NCBI RefSeq assembly: GCF_937873925.1
Contig: NZ_CALNAT010000142.1
Location: 1-48,296, forward strand
Origin: an uncultured Proteiniphilum sp.
GTDB lineage: Bacteria; Bacteroidota; Bacteroidia; Bacteroidales; Dysgonomonadaceae
Direction of reading: 5' to 3'
DNA length: 48,296 bases
Both the position numbers and the translations under genes were made by a program. Positions 1-8,446 of this stretch are shown piece by piece. Under the pieces are notes generated by a model. The model ran no database searches. It worked only from the letters and a program-made list of their open reading frames with translations, and was not told the origin of the DNA. Numbering within the stretch: position 1 is the first letter of the stretch; each line of letters begins with the position of its first letter.

Positions 1-297
1 AAATCAGGGTCAGGAAGAATTCTGGGGCTCACCGCTTACCAGATCATTATTCTGCTTGTGTTGATCGCGATGCTCTTTTTTTTCAGCGACAGCAGTGTTA
101 CCAAGAGGATCAGATATGAATCTCAGATTAAAGACCTTGAATCCCAGATTGAATATTATCGCCATCAGACGGAAACAGACAGAGAAAAACTGAATGAGCT
201 TCAATCCAATAAAGAGGATCTCGAAAAGTTTGCGCGGGAAAATTATCTCATGAAAAAAGAGAATGAAGAGGTTTTTATCATTCAAGAAGAGAAGTGA
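1..297 (+). CDS. Septum formation initiator (FtsB/DivIC-like), 5' end missing
   Basis: The reading frame is open from the first base of the window, so the gene starts upstream and only its last 98 residues are seen. The visible part has one hydrophobic segment (about residues 12-28) followed by a charged, heptad-rich coiled coil containing many Glu, Lys and Gln residues. It ends with a short segment containing the ARENY motif. Small bitopic proteins of this layout are FtsB/DivIC-family divisome components that bridge FtsL and FtsQ at the septum. A GTG at 58 and an ATG at 70 are possible internal starts, but either would cut into the membrane segment, so I reject them. Family assignment rests on architecture and the C-terminal motif. 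A different small coiled-coil membrane protein is the main alternative. Confidence 0.8.
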   Translation, partial: KSGSGRILGLTAYQIIILLVLIAMLFFFSDSSVTKRIRYESQIKDLESQIEYYRHQTETDREKLNELQSNKEDLEKFARENYLMKKENEEVFIIQEEK

Positions 298-333
298 AAA
301 AGATATTGGGATGTAAAAATTAAAAAAAAGTAA

Positions 334-341
334 TATATTTG
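334..341 (+). promoter_or_regulatory. Bacteroidetes -7 box upstream of the small membrane protein gene
   Basis: TATATTTG matches the TAnnTTTG consensus of the Bacteroidetes primary sigma factor. It lies 50 bp before the ATG at 392. No good TTTG -33 box is found at the usual 19-21 bp spacing, so this is a one-box call. Confidence 0.45.
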
Positions 342-391
342 TAGGATCATGATCGGATTTTGTTTTGTTTTTCTTAATTAATACGTATAAA

Positions 392-736
392 ATGCATCAC
401 GTAAAAAATGTTTTATTTCGGGTTTCCGGCATTTTGATTTTGCTATCAGCGGTATTATATCTGTTTATACCTGCCGTAGCGCCCTGGATAATGGCATTTG
501 CCGTGGGGGTCTTCTCCGTCATTACTTTTACCCATCCGTATCCGGGTAAGAGTATCCGCGGCAAGAGGCTGTTCAATTTCCAATTGTTTTCCTGCATATT
601 GATGATTGTGGCGACCTATCTGATGTTCAGAGGGCGTACCGAATGGGTGCTGGCTATGATGGCAGGTGCGATTTTTTTGTTATATGCGGCTGTAGTAATA
701 CCGCGGGAACTGGAGAAAGAGAAAAACAGATCATAG
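392..736 (+). CDS. Small multi-pass membrane protein of unknown function
   Basis: This 114-residue protein is almost wholly hydrophobic. About four membrane segments are visible, separated by short loops, including a basic loop of the type GKSIRGKR. The C-terminal tail is charged (ELEKEKNRS). I chose the ATG at 392; a longer frame begins at a TTG at 365 but would add only a non-conserved-looking lead. I do not recognise the family. It lies between an FtsB-like gene and a two-component pair and ends 29 bp before the regulator, so it may be cotranscribed with the regulator. A role in envelope biology is possible only by location. Confidence 0.7.
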   Translation: MHHVKNVLFRVSGILILLSAVLYLFIPAVAPWIMAFAVGVFSVITFTHPYPGKSIRGKRLFNFQLFSCILMIVATYLMFRGRTEWVLAMMAGAIFLLYAAVVIPRELEKEKNRS

Positions 737-765
737 ACCTTACAGTATATGCATGTAATTCTTTT

Positions 766-2076
766 ATGGATAATACAAGAAGAAACATACTCGTTATTGA
801 TGACAATCTGACTGTTTGTCTGATGCTGAAATCGTGGCTGGTAAAAAAGGGGTTCAGCGTGGAAACGGCTACCCATGTCGATGGGGCGAAGGAGAAGGTG
901 AGGGAGCATCCGTTCGATTTAATCCTGACTGACATAAGGATGCCTGATGCCGACGGATTCAGCTTTCTGTCCTGGGTGAAAAAATATGATTCGGATATAC
1001 TGGTGATCATGATGACCGGTTATGCGGATATCGAGTCGGCAGTTGAATCGATGAAATCAGGAGCGGTAGATTATATTTCCAAACCGATCGAACCGGAACA
1101 ACTCTTCAAAAAAATCGATGAGGCATTCATCCTTCAAGAAAATATGCTGAAAAACAGCCGTTTTAATGATGATTTTATTAAGTTTCCCGGAAAGGAATAC
1201 GAACAACTTTACAAGCAGCTCGATCATACCGCGGAAAATAATACCCATCGGTTGATCATTGGAGACAGGGGTACGGGGAAATTGTCGGTTGTAAGATATA
1301 TCTACGAAAAAGGTATCCATCTGTCAAAACCGCTGGTGATTTTCGATATTGAAAAATCCGCAGATGCTGTGACCCTCCGTCGCGCGTCATCCAATGAAGC
1401 TGAGGACAGGTCGCCACTCATGCAGAAGTTCCATGAAGCAAAGGGAGGCCTTTTATATATCCGCCAATTGACCCATCTTAACATCAATCTGCAGGATGAA
1501 TTGTTAAGCATCCTCACCCGGCAAAAAAGGGACGATGATTTTATACAAGTGATCATGAGTACGGATATGAGTAAAAGGGAATTGCAAGAGTATCTCATTC
1601 CCAAACTCTATTATCTGATTGAACCGGAGTGTATTACGTTGCCCACCCTGAAAGGAAAAAAGGAGGTAATTATTTTTCTTGCCGCCCATTTTCTCCAGTT
1701 TGCCAATTCCACGCTCCATAAACAGATACAGGACTTTGATCCCGCCATACAGGATCAACTGGTCGGTTATGCCTGGCCGGGAAATATTCAGGAACTGAAA
1801 AACTGCATTATAAAAGCTGCCTTGCTTACCGAGGAAGCGGCCATATCGGCCTCCATTGCGCCGGTGTTGTTTGGGTATGAATCAAAGAATGGGAGCCGCC
1901 TGCTTTCTTCGAGCCCTATACAAGGGCTTCGCAAGGAAAATTACGAGAAAGAAAAGATCATGGAGGCACTGGAACTGGCCAAAGGTAACAAAACGATGGC
2001 AGCGTCCATCCTGAATATCGACAGAAAAACACTTTATAACAAGATAAAATTGTATAACGTTCCTATCCATAACTGA
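766..2076 (+). CDS. NtrC-like response regulator with degenerate AAA+ domain
   Basis: The 436-residue protein has three domains. The N-terminal receiver (about 7-120) has the acidic pair D12/D13, phospho-acceptor D56 (LTDIRMP), T84 and K106. The central AAA+-like domain (about 150-375) keeps a Walker A motif, GDRGTGK at 166-172. It lacks the GAFTGA loop that contacts sigma-54, and the Walker B position reads GGLLYIRQL with no Asp-Glu. The C-terminal Fis-type HTH (about 395-436) carries the KGNKTMAASILNIDRKTLYNKI signature. The start at ATG 766 places the receiver at the N-terminus; the open frame extends upstream into the preceding gene. The kinase gene starts 8 bp downstream, so the two are very likely partners. 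Loss of GAFTGA and Walker B argues that it regulates without sigma-54 remodelling. Confidence 0.9.
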   Translation: MDNTRRNILVIDDNLTVCLMLKSWLVKKGFSVETATHVDGAKEKVREHPFDLILTDIRMPDADGFSFLSWVKKYDSDILVIMMTGYADIESAVESMKSGAVDYISKPIEPEQLFKKIDEAFILQENMLKNSRFNDDFIKFPGKEYEQLYKQLDHTAENNTHRLIIGDRGTGKLSVVRYIYEKGIHLSKPLVIFDIEKSADAVTLRRASSNEAEDRSPLMQKFHEAKGGLLYIRQLTHLNINLQDELLSILTRQKRDDDFIQVIMSTDMSKRELQEYLIPKLYYLIEPECITLPTLKGKKEVIIFLAAHFLQFANSTLHKQIQDFDPAIQDQLVGYAWPGNIQELKNCIIKAALLTEEAAISASIAPVLFGYESKNGSRLLSSSPIQGLRKENYEKEKIMEALELAKGNKTMAASILNIDRKTLYNKIKLYNVPIHN

Positions 2077-2084
2077 CAGATAAT

Positions 2085-4613
2085 ATGGATTTATCATCAA
2101 AAAACGGAAACAGAGACTCTTCAAAGGTTAAATCCACTGTGATCATCGGATATGTACTTGTGATGGCGGTGATGGCCTTCGGTCTCATTACCCTGTATAA
2201 TAATCTGGTAAACTATTCCGATAAAAGGATCAGAAGTGAAGATATGTCGGAATTACTGATGGTGGGAAACACGCTTTCCATGCTTTACGAGATTGAAATC
2301 GAGCAGAATCTGTTCAGTGCGGAAAATGCGGAACAATATTTCCGTAAGTATGATTCCATTGCCCCGAAGATAAAGGTTAACCTGGATGAATTGAAACAGA
2401 TGGCTGCCGATTCTTTGCGGATAGGAAAACTGGATACCATACAACTGTTGGTCGACCGGAAAAGGGAAAACCTGCAGGAAGTTGCTATATTGCTCGACTC
2501 CATCCGCCGTGCACCGAGGATCGTGGTACGGACCGAAAGCAGCTATATACCCAGGGAATTGAACAGGGAGATAGCCGACTACCTGGAAAGTAAAAATCTG
2601 AATAATCCCGCCGATAATCAGAGTGATACGAGTGTAGTTATCGGTACAAAAAGAGGTTTTTTGGATCGTGTTCGCGATGTGTTTGTAGCCCGTTCCGACT
2701 CCACGGTTGTGATAGAAAACAAGTCGATTGTCTCAGACAACGACCTCAGACTGATCGTAGACACAATTATCAACAAGGTACGCTATTCGGAAAGGCTCGA
2801 CCTTGAACGGCAGAAGCAATTTCAACTCGCTTTCCTCCGACGCCAGGAGGTGATGAGCCAGACCAACCGGATGCTTACTTCACGTATCGACGAATTATTG
2901 AAAGGGATTGAGTATGAGGAATTAGAGAAGTCGGTGCGGCTCCTTAAAGAGAAAGAACGGACGCTTGCAGCTTCACAGCATACCATGTTTATTGCCTTTT
3001 GTATGGCGTTACTCATCGCGTTTGTTTTTGCCGTACTGTTTCTGGTAGATATCAACAGAAGCCAGCGCTACAGAAAACAACTGGAAGCATCGAACAAGCG
3101 TATTTCCGACTTGCTTGCCTCAAGGGAGAAACTAATGCTTACCATATCGCATGATATCAAAGCGCCCATGAGTTCAATCCTCGGATTCATTGAACTGATG
3201 AACACCCACGGGGATCAGAAAAACGAGTCCTATCTGAGCAATATGAAGAACTCAGGGGAACATATCCTGGAGCTTGCCTCAGCATTATTGGATTATCATA
3301 AACTGGAGGAGGGAAGCTGGCAGTTGAAGGAATCGGATTTCAACGTGCACAGCCTGGTAAATGAAGCTGTTTCGGGTTTTGAACCGCTGGCCACACGGAA
3401 AGGACTTGAATACAAGGTTGAAAATTATTTGCCGGAACAATTGTCTGCCTATGGCGATCCGTATATGCTACGCCAGATCATGAACAATATTATCTCCAAC
3501 GCGATAAAATATACTCCTGAGGGTAATATTCTGATCAAGGCCCGGATGGAGAACGGCGATCTCCCGAAACGGCTGGTATTTTCCGTATCCGATACGGGAG
3601 CGGGAATCGATGAGTCTGATCAACAGATTATCTTTCAGGAATTCAAGCAATTGTATAATCCTGCCGGAGGGCATGTGCCCGTGGAAGGAAGCGGTCTGGG
3701 ACTGGCTATCACCAAAGGGTTCGTGGAAGCCTTGAAAGGGAATATCCGTCTCAATTCCCGGAAAGGGGAGGGCTCGGAATTTATTGTAGAGATTCCGCTG
3801 AAAGATATACAGGAAGAACAGAAACAAAGCATAGACAAGCCTGAAATGGGACAGCAAGATATTGAAGGTGTCTCCGTACTGCTTGTGGACGATGATCCTG
3901 TTCAACTGACAATGACTTCGGAGATGTTTGCGAGAAAGAAAATAAAGAGCGTGGCGGAGGAAAACCCCGATAAAGTGTTGCCGCTTCTTCAATCGTTATC
4001 ATTCGATATTCTGTTCATGGATATTCAGATGCCCGGTACCGATGGACTAATGCTGGTTGAAAAGATCCGGCATTGGGAGAGCGGACAGATAAAAAATATG
4101 CCTATCATAGGGTTATCGGCCCGATCGGATGTATCTAAGGAAAAAATGAAAGCCTCCGGATTCACCGATTTTCTCACCAAGCCGTTTACTTCCGACAGGT
4201 TATATCATATGATCCATAGATATGTGGGGAATGAAAATCCTGCGGAAGATACTTTCATGACGGATGAAAAACAGTCTTTTGACGAAAAGGGAGCCAGGGC
4301 GTTAATAGAGTTTGTAAGTGACGACAAACAAACCTCTGGAGCTATATTGCAATCGTTTATCGATGAAACGGGAGAGAGCAGGACTCAACTGGAAGAGGCT
4401 TTTCAGGAAAAAGACGAACAAACGGCCCGGCGAATTGCCCATAAGATGTTGCCGTTGTTCCGGTTAATGAGCAGTAAGTTGCTGGTAACCCTTATGGAAA
4501 AGCTGGAAAAAGGAGATCCTTTATCGGCCGGAGAGGAATCTTTGATACTGGGTAAGATCGGAGATCATCTGGAAGAGGCGGGAATCCTCCGAAAAGAGAT
4601 AGGGGAAGATTGA
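2085..4613 (+). CDS. Hybrid sensor histidine kinase with receiver and Hpt domains
   Basis: The 842-residue inner-membrane kinase starts with a transmembrane helix (about 18-40). A periplasmic sensor of about 260 residues, rich in coiled-coil, follows, then a second helix (about 301-323). The HisKA domain has phospho-acceptor H356 (ISHDIKAPMSS), followed by an HATPase_c domain with recognisable N, G1 (DTGAG) and G2 (GSGLGLAI) boxes. A receiver with D646 (FMDIQMPG) follows. The C-terminus is an Hpt-like module with H786 in the sequence ARRIAHKMLP. This is the full His-Asp-His set of a multistep relay. The natural final acceptor is the response regulator just upstream. The stop codon is one base before xerD, so translational coupling or cotranscription with xerD is possible. 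The sensed signal cannot be read from the sequence. Confidence 0.93.
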   Translation: MDLSSKNGNRDSSKVKSTVIIGYVLVMAVMAFGLITLYNNLVNYSDKRIRSEDMSELLMVGNTLSMLYEIEIEQNLFSAENAEQYFRKYDSIAPKIKVNLDELKQMAADSLRIGKLDTIQLLVDRKRENLQEVAILLDSIRRAPRIVVRTESSYIPRELNREIADYLESKNLNNPADNQSDTSVVIGTKRGFLDRVRDVFVARSDSTVVIENKSIVSDNDLRLIVDTIINKVRYSERLDLERQKQFQLAFLRRQEVMSQTNRMLTSRIDELLKGIEYEELEKSVRLLKEKERTLAASQHTMFIAFCMALLIAFVFAVLFLVDINRSQRYRKQLEASNKRISDLLASREKLMLTISHDIKAPMSSILGFIELMNTHGDQKNESYLSNMKNSGEHILELASALLDYHKLEEGSWQLKESDFNVHSLVNEAVSGFEPLATRKGLEYKVENYLPEQLSAYGDPYMLRQIMNNIISNAIKYTPEGNILIKARMENGDLPKRLVFSVSDTGAGIDESDQQIIFQEFKQLYNPAGGHVPVEGSGLGLAITKGFVEALKGNIRLNSRKGEGSEFIVEIPLKDIQEEQKQSIDKPEMGQQDIEGVSVLLVDDDPVQLTMTSEMFARKKIKSVAEENPDKVLPLLQSLSFDILFMDIQMPGTDGLMLVEKIRHWESGQIKNMPIIGLSARSDVSKEKMKASGFTDFLTKPFTSDRLYHMIHRYVGNENPAEDTFMTDEKQSFDEKGARALIEFVSDDKQTSGAILQSFIDETGESRTQLEEAFQEKDEQTARRIAHKMLPLFRLMSSKLLVTLMEKLEKGDPLSAGEESLILGKIGDHLEEAGILRKEIGED

Positions 4614-4614
4614 A

Positions 4615-5508
4615 ATGAAACCGACTCCGGATATTGAAAAATATAAGCGCTATCTTCTGTTGGAGAAAGGATTGTCATCCAATACCATCGATGCCTATAT
4701 GACCGATCTGCAGAAGTTACTTGATTTCATGCAGATCCGGCAACTCACCGTAAGTTCAGTGCAGATCACTGAACTGGAAGAGTTCCTCGCCGGGTTGCAC
4801 GATAAGGATATCTCGCCGCGTTCCATCGCCCGTATCATTTCAGGCCTGAAATCATTTTTCCGTTTCCTCCTGCTGGACAGGCAGCGTGATGACGATCCCA
4901 GCGAATTGCTGGAGGCTCCCAAGACCGGGCTGCAACTTCCGGTTGTTTTGTCGGTGGAGGAGATCGATTCGTTGCTGGCTGTCATTGATGTCTCAACGGC
5001 CGAAGGCACGCGCAATTATGCCATCATTGAAATGCTGTACAGTTGCGGCCTTCGTATATCCGAACTGACCAACCTCCGTTTTTCCAACCTCTTCTTCGGG
5101 GAAGGGTTTATCCGTGTGGAGGGGAAGGGGAGTAAACAGCGGCTGGTTCCCATTTCCGATATAGCCATACAAAAAATCAGGGATTGGCTTTACTACCGGA
5201 ATCAGATCGCTATTAAAAAAGGAAACGAAGACATTCTCTTTGTCAGCTCGCGCGGCAAAGCGATTTCCCGTGTCACCGTTTTTTATTATATCAAACGGTA
5301 TGCCGAAGAAGTGGGATTACAAAAGAAGATCAGCCCGCACGTTTTCCGTCATTCGTTTGCTACCCACCTACTCGAAAGGGGAGCCAACATACGGGTGATC
5401 CAGGAGATGCTGGGACACGAGAAGATTACTACCACGGAAATCTATACGCATATCGACCGTCATTTCCTGCGGCAGGAGATCATTGAGCATCATCCGAGAA
5501 ACAGATAG
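4615..5508 (+). CDS. xerD: Site-specific tyrosine recombinase XerD
   Basis: This 297-residue recombinase resolves chromosome dimers at dif together with XerC. It has the SAM-like N-terminal core-binding domain (about 5-90) and the catalytic domain (about 108-290). The full active-site set is visible: R147 (CGLRISEL), K171 (VEGKGSKQR), H242 and R245 (HVFRHSFATHL), H268 (LGHEKITTTEIYTH) and nucleophile Y277. Length and residue spacing match XerD closely. XerC is the main alternative, because these paralogues are hard to separate by eye. Its start is one base after the upstream kinase stop. The gene is intact and shows no sign of being an integrase of a mobile element: no attachment-site repeat or tRNA is nearby. 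Confidence 0.93.
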   Translation: MKPTPDIEKYKRYLLLEKGLSSNTIDAYMTDLQKLLDFMQIRQLTVSSVQITELEEFLAGLHDKDISPRSIARIISGLKSFFRFLLLDRQRDDDPSELLEAPKTGLQLPVVLSVEEIDSLLAVIDVSTAEGTRNYAIIEMLYSCGLRISELTNLRFSNLFFGEGFIRVEGKGSKQRLVPISDIAIQKIRDWLYYRNQIAIKKGNEDILFVSSRGKAISRVTVFYYIKRYAEEVGLQKKISPHVFRHSFATHLLERGANIRVIQEMLGHEKITTTEIYTHIDRHFLRQEIIEHHPRNR

Positions 5509-5567
5509 CAGTGGTTAGGTGGAAAGGTGATTTGAAAGGATATGGAAAGCGGGAAGTGGGACGATGT

Positions 5568-5581
5568 CGATAAATTTATCG
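5568..5581 (+). promoter_or_regulatory. 14-bp perfect palindrome in the dnaN upstream region
   Basis: CGATAAATTTATCG reads identically on both strands. It lies 32 bp upstream of the -7 box and 64 bp before dnaN. A regulator-binding site is possible; no other copy was noticed in the window. Confidence 0.3.
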
Positions 5582-5612
5582 GGAAAACAAGGGATGCTCC
5601 AAGATAATTTTA

Positions 5613-5620
5613 TATATTTG
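5613..5620 (+). promoter_or_regulatory. -7 box of the dnaN promoter
   Basis: TATATTTG is a full match to TAnnTTTG, 25 bp before the dnaN ATG. A convincing -33 box is not seen at the expected spacing. Confidence 0.5.
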
Positions 5621-5645
5621 CTGAAAAAATAAATATTTTAATCAT

Positions 5646-6770
5646 ATGAAGTTTGTAGTATCGAGTGCCACATTGCTGAGTCATCTGCAGGCCATTAGCA
5701 GAGTTATCAATTCCAAGAACACGTTGCCCATCCTCGATTGCTTTTTGCTCGATCTGAAGGGTAATACACTGTCGCTTACCGCGGCCGACAACGAAACCCG
5801 GCTTGAGACAACGGTGGAGGTGAATAGTGCGGAAGGTGAAGGAAGCCTGGCCATCAATGCCCGGAACCTGCTCGATCCGCTTCGTGAATTGCCTGATCAA
5901 CCGCTTACGTTCGATATCAACGACGAAACGCTGGAGATATTCCTCTATTACCACAACGGTAAATACAATTTTGTCGGTTTGAAAGGAGATGAGTATCCGG
6001 AACCGAAGCCGCTCAAGGATTCATTCATGACATTAGCGGTAGAGGCCGATACACTCTTTTCCGGTATCAACCGGACAGTCTTTGCCACTGCCGATGATGA
6101 GTTGCGCCCGGTGATGAACGGTATTTACTTCGATATCACTACCGATGATCTTACTTTTGTGGCTTCCGACGGGCATAAGCTGGTACGTGTGACCACTACC
6201 GAGGCTAAAGGCGAAGGACGCTCTTCGTTTATCCTGCCCAAAAAACCGGCTAACCTGCTCAAATCACTCCTTCCGAGAGAATCCGGGACGGTAGAGATCA
6301 GGTTCGATGAGAACAACGCGTACGTCGCCATGGCGTCCTATAAGATGGTGTGCCGCTTTGTGGAGGGGCGTTATCCCAATTATAATTCGGTGATCCCGCA
6401 GAACAACCCGAACACATTTACCTTAGACCGCCTGACACTGCTGAACGCCCTCAAACGCGTGGCTGTGTTTTCCAATCCGGCAAGCAACCTGGTGAAATTC
6501 CAACTATCGGAAGACAAAATAGTGGTGACCGCCCAGGATATCGATTTCCTGACCACCGCGGAAGAGACCATCCCCTGCACCTATGAAGGGAATGTGATGA
6601 ACATCGGCTTTAAAGCCTCTTTCCTGATTGATATTCTTGATAATATACCCTCTTCCGATGTGCGTATCGAACTTTCCGATCCGTCTCGTGCCGGATTGAT
6701 CCTCCCTGTGGAGAAGGAAGAGAACGAAGATATGCTGACACTCCTGATGCCGATGATGTTGAATGATTAA
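5646..6770 (+). CDS. dnaN: DNA polymerase III sliding clamp (beta subunit)
   Basis: This 374-residue protein is the ring-shaped processivity clamp that tethers the replicative polymerase to DNA. Length and overall sequence fit the three-domain DnaN fold. Recognisable segments include an N-terminal LLSHLQAISRVINSKNTLP region, LTAADNETRLE, FVASDGHKLVRV in the middle domain and a C-terminal LLMPMMLND. The start ATG 5646 gives the usual N-terminus and lies just after a -7 box. The downstream exonuclease gene begins around or just after the dnaN stop, which groups a replication clamp with a proofreading-type nuclease. The gene is far from any visible dnaA or origin, as is common in Bacteroidetes. 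Confidence 0.97.
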   Translation: MKFVVSSATLLSHLQAISRVINSKNTLPILDCFLLDLKGNTLSLTAADNETRLETTVEVNSAEGEGSLAINARNLLDPLRELPDQPLTFDINDETLEIFLYYHNGKYNFVGLKGDEYPEPKPLKDSFMTLAVEADTLFSGINRTVFATADDELRPVMNGIYFDITTDDLTFVASDGHKLVRVTTTEAKGEGRSSFILPKKPANLLKSLLPRESGTVEIRFDENNAYVAMASYKMVCRFVEGRYPNYNSVIPQNNPNTFTLDRLTLLNALKRVAVFSNPASNLVKFQLSEDKIVVTAQDIDFLTTAEETIPCTYEGNVMNIGFKASFLIDILDNIPSSDVRIELSDPSRAGLILPVEKEENEDMLTLLMPMMLND

Positions 6771-6780
6771 TAACAATCTG

Positions 6781-7551
6781 ATGAAGTTAAATCTCAAAAA
6801 TCCGCTGGTTTTCTTCGACCTGGAGACGACCGGGATCAACATCACGCACGACCGCATTGTAGAGATATCATTCCTGAAAATTCATCCCAACGGAAAGGAG
6901 GAGATCAAATCACGCCGTGTTAATCCTGAGATGCCCATTCCGCCCCAGGCGACAGCCATTCACGGTATCACCGATGAAGACGTGAAAAACTGCCCTCCTT
7001 TCAAACAGGTGGCCAAGTCACTTGCCGACCAGTTGGAAGGGTGTGATCTGGCCGGCTTCAATTCGAGCAGGTTCGATGTGCCGATGCTGGCGGAAGAGTT
7101 TCTTCGCGCCGGTGTGGATTTCGATATGAGCAAACGTAAATTTGTGGATGTGCAGATCATCTTCCATAAAAAAGAACAACGCACGTTGGAGGCGGCTTAT
7201 GCTTTTTACTGCGATAAAAAACTGGATAACGCGCACTCCGCCGAATCCGATACCATCGCAACCTATGAGGTGCTAAAATCGCAACTCGACCGCTACCCCG
7301 ATTTGGCAAACGATATAGAGGCGCTGTCGAAAGAGTATTCGAGTTTCAATAGCAATGTGGACTTTGCCGGACGATTCATCTACGACGAGAAAGGAGTGGA
7401 AGTTTTCAACTTCGGGAAACACAAGGGAAAACCGGTGGCAGAGGTGCTCAGAAATGAACCGGGCTACTATGCCTGGATGATGGATGGTGATTTCCCCCTC
7501 AATACCAAACAGGCACTCACCAAGATCAGATTGAAGGAGTTGAACGGTTAA
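6781..7551 (+). CDS. DnaQ-like 3'-5' exonuclease (DNA polymerase III epsilon-like)
   Basis: The protein is 256 residues from ATG 6781. Its N-terminal DEDD exonuclease fold has D13 and E15 in FFDLETTGIN. The ExoII-like segment is LAGFNSSRFDVPMLAEE and the ExoIII region is DNAHSAESDTIATYEVL, with the catalytic His and Asp. The C-terminal segment (about 205-256) contains FNFGKHKGKPVAEVL and GYYAWMM, a module seen in exonuclease-X-like proteins. The protein probably removes mispaired 3' ends during replication or repair. An alternative ATG at 6763 overlaps the end of dnaN by 8 bp and adds six residues. I prefer 6781 because MKLNLKNP leads straight into the fold. The overlap or near-overlap suggests cotranscription with dnaN. 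Confidence 0.88.
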   Translation: MKLNLKNPLVFFDLETTGINITHDRIVEISFLKIHPNGKEEIKSRRVNPEMPIPPQATAIHGITDEDVKNCPPFKQVAKSLADQLEGCDLAGFNSSRFDVPMLAEEFLRAGVDFDMSKRKFVDVQIIFHKKEQRTLEAAYAFYCDKKLDNAHSAESDTIATYEVLKSQLDRYPDLANDIEALSKEYSSFNSNVDFAGRFIYDEKGVEVFNFGKHKGKPVAEVLRNEPGYYAWMMDGDFPLNTKQALTKIRLKELNG

Positions 7552-7567
7552 CCGTTATTCATCAAAG

Positions 7568-8317
7568 ATGCCTCGTTTTTTCATCACGCTCGCCTATAAC
7601 GGTAAAAATTATGTGGGCTGGCAGATCCAGCCTAACGGAATGAGTGTGCAGCAAGCGCTTCAGGAAGCGCTTGCTGTCATTCTGAGACAAGAGGTGGCGG
7701 TGATAGGGGCCGGCAGGACCGACGCGGGCGTACATGCACGCGAGATGGTGGCTCATTTCGACTGGGAGGGGGATGCCTTCTCTTGCGGTGATCTGGTATA
7801 TAAACTCAATAATTTTCTTCCAAAAGATATTTCCCTTTCCGCTATACGCCAGGTGCGTCCGGATGTGCATGCCCGTTTCAGCGCCATATCGCGTACTTAT
7901 AAATACTATGTGACGACGGTGAAAGACCCGTTTCTCCATGAACACACCTACAGGTTGTTTTTTCAGCCTGACCTGGAAGTGATGAATGCCTTGTGCGATG
8001 TGTTGAAGGAATATAATGACTTCACCAGTTTCAGTAAGCTGCATACCGACGTAAAGACCAACAACTGCCGGATTGAGTATGCCCGGTGGGAGAAAAAAGG
8101 CGATCTGTACGAGTTTACCATTCGGGCCGACCGTTTTCTCAGAAATATGGTGCGCGCTATTGTGGGAACCCTGCTCGAAGCGGGTAGGGGGCGGCTCGAT
8201 GAGAGGGGATTGCGAGGTATTATTGAAGCTAAAAACAGGGGTGTGGCGGGCGACTCCGCACCCGGGCATGCCCTCTTTCTTGAAAAGGTGATCTATCCCA
8301 ATGATATCTGGATGTAA
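7568..8317 (+). CDS. truA: tRNA pseudouridine(38-40) synthase TruA
   Basis: This 249-residue enzyme converts uridines 38-40 of the tRNA anticodon arm to pseudouridine. The catalytic motif GAGRTDAGVHA contains nucleophile D52. Other TruA landmarks are LAYNGKNYVGWQIQPN at the N-terminus, ARFSAISRTYKYYV in the middle, and FLRNMVRAIVGTLLEAGRG near the C-terminus. Length is normal for the family. It starts 16 bp after the exonuclease gene, so dnaN, the exonuclease gene and truA probably form one transcription unit. It ends before a strong bidirectional terminator facing rho. Confidence 0.97.
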   Translation: MPRFFITLAYNGKNYVGWQIQPNGMSVQQALQEALAVILRQEVAVIGAGRTDAGVHAREMVAHFDWEGDAFSCGDLVYKLNNFLPKDISLSAIRQVRPDVHARFSAISRTYKYYVTTVKDPFLHEHTYRLFFQPDLEVMNALCDVLKEYNDFTSFSKLHTDVKTNNCRIEYARWEKKGDLYEFTIRADRFLRNMVRAIVGTLLEAGRGRLDERGLRGIIEAKNRGVAGDSAPGHALFLEKVIYPNDIWM

Positions 8318-8351
8318 AAAAGAACCGGCGGACAGGGCTCGGGATAAAAGT

Positions 8352-8396
8352 AAAAAAACGCAGCGGAACCGTGAAGTTCGCTGCGTTGTATTTTTT
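8352..8396. terminator. Bidirectional terminator between truA and rho
   Basis: A 12-bp stem, interrupted by one bulged G, is formed by 8357-8369 and 8376-8387 around a six-base loop. Seven A residues precede it and six T residues follow it, so it can terminate both the truA transcript and the converging rho transcript. Confidence 0.85.
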
Positions 8397-8446
8397 ATAT
8401 GTGTTTCCCCTTTACAGGGAAACTTTTGAATAGGTTTCCTCAGCAA

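Noticed and set aside
4615..5508. xerD read as an integrase marking a mobile element
   Set aside because: It is a full-length housekeeping-type recombinase between core genes, with no tRNA, attachment repeats or phage genes nearby.
7562..8446. 294-codon reverse frame over truA
   Set aside because: It is a shadow of truA: His-rich translation, no domain, and it runs through the terminator between truA and rho.
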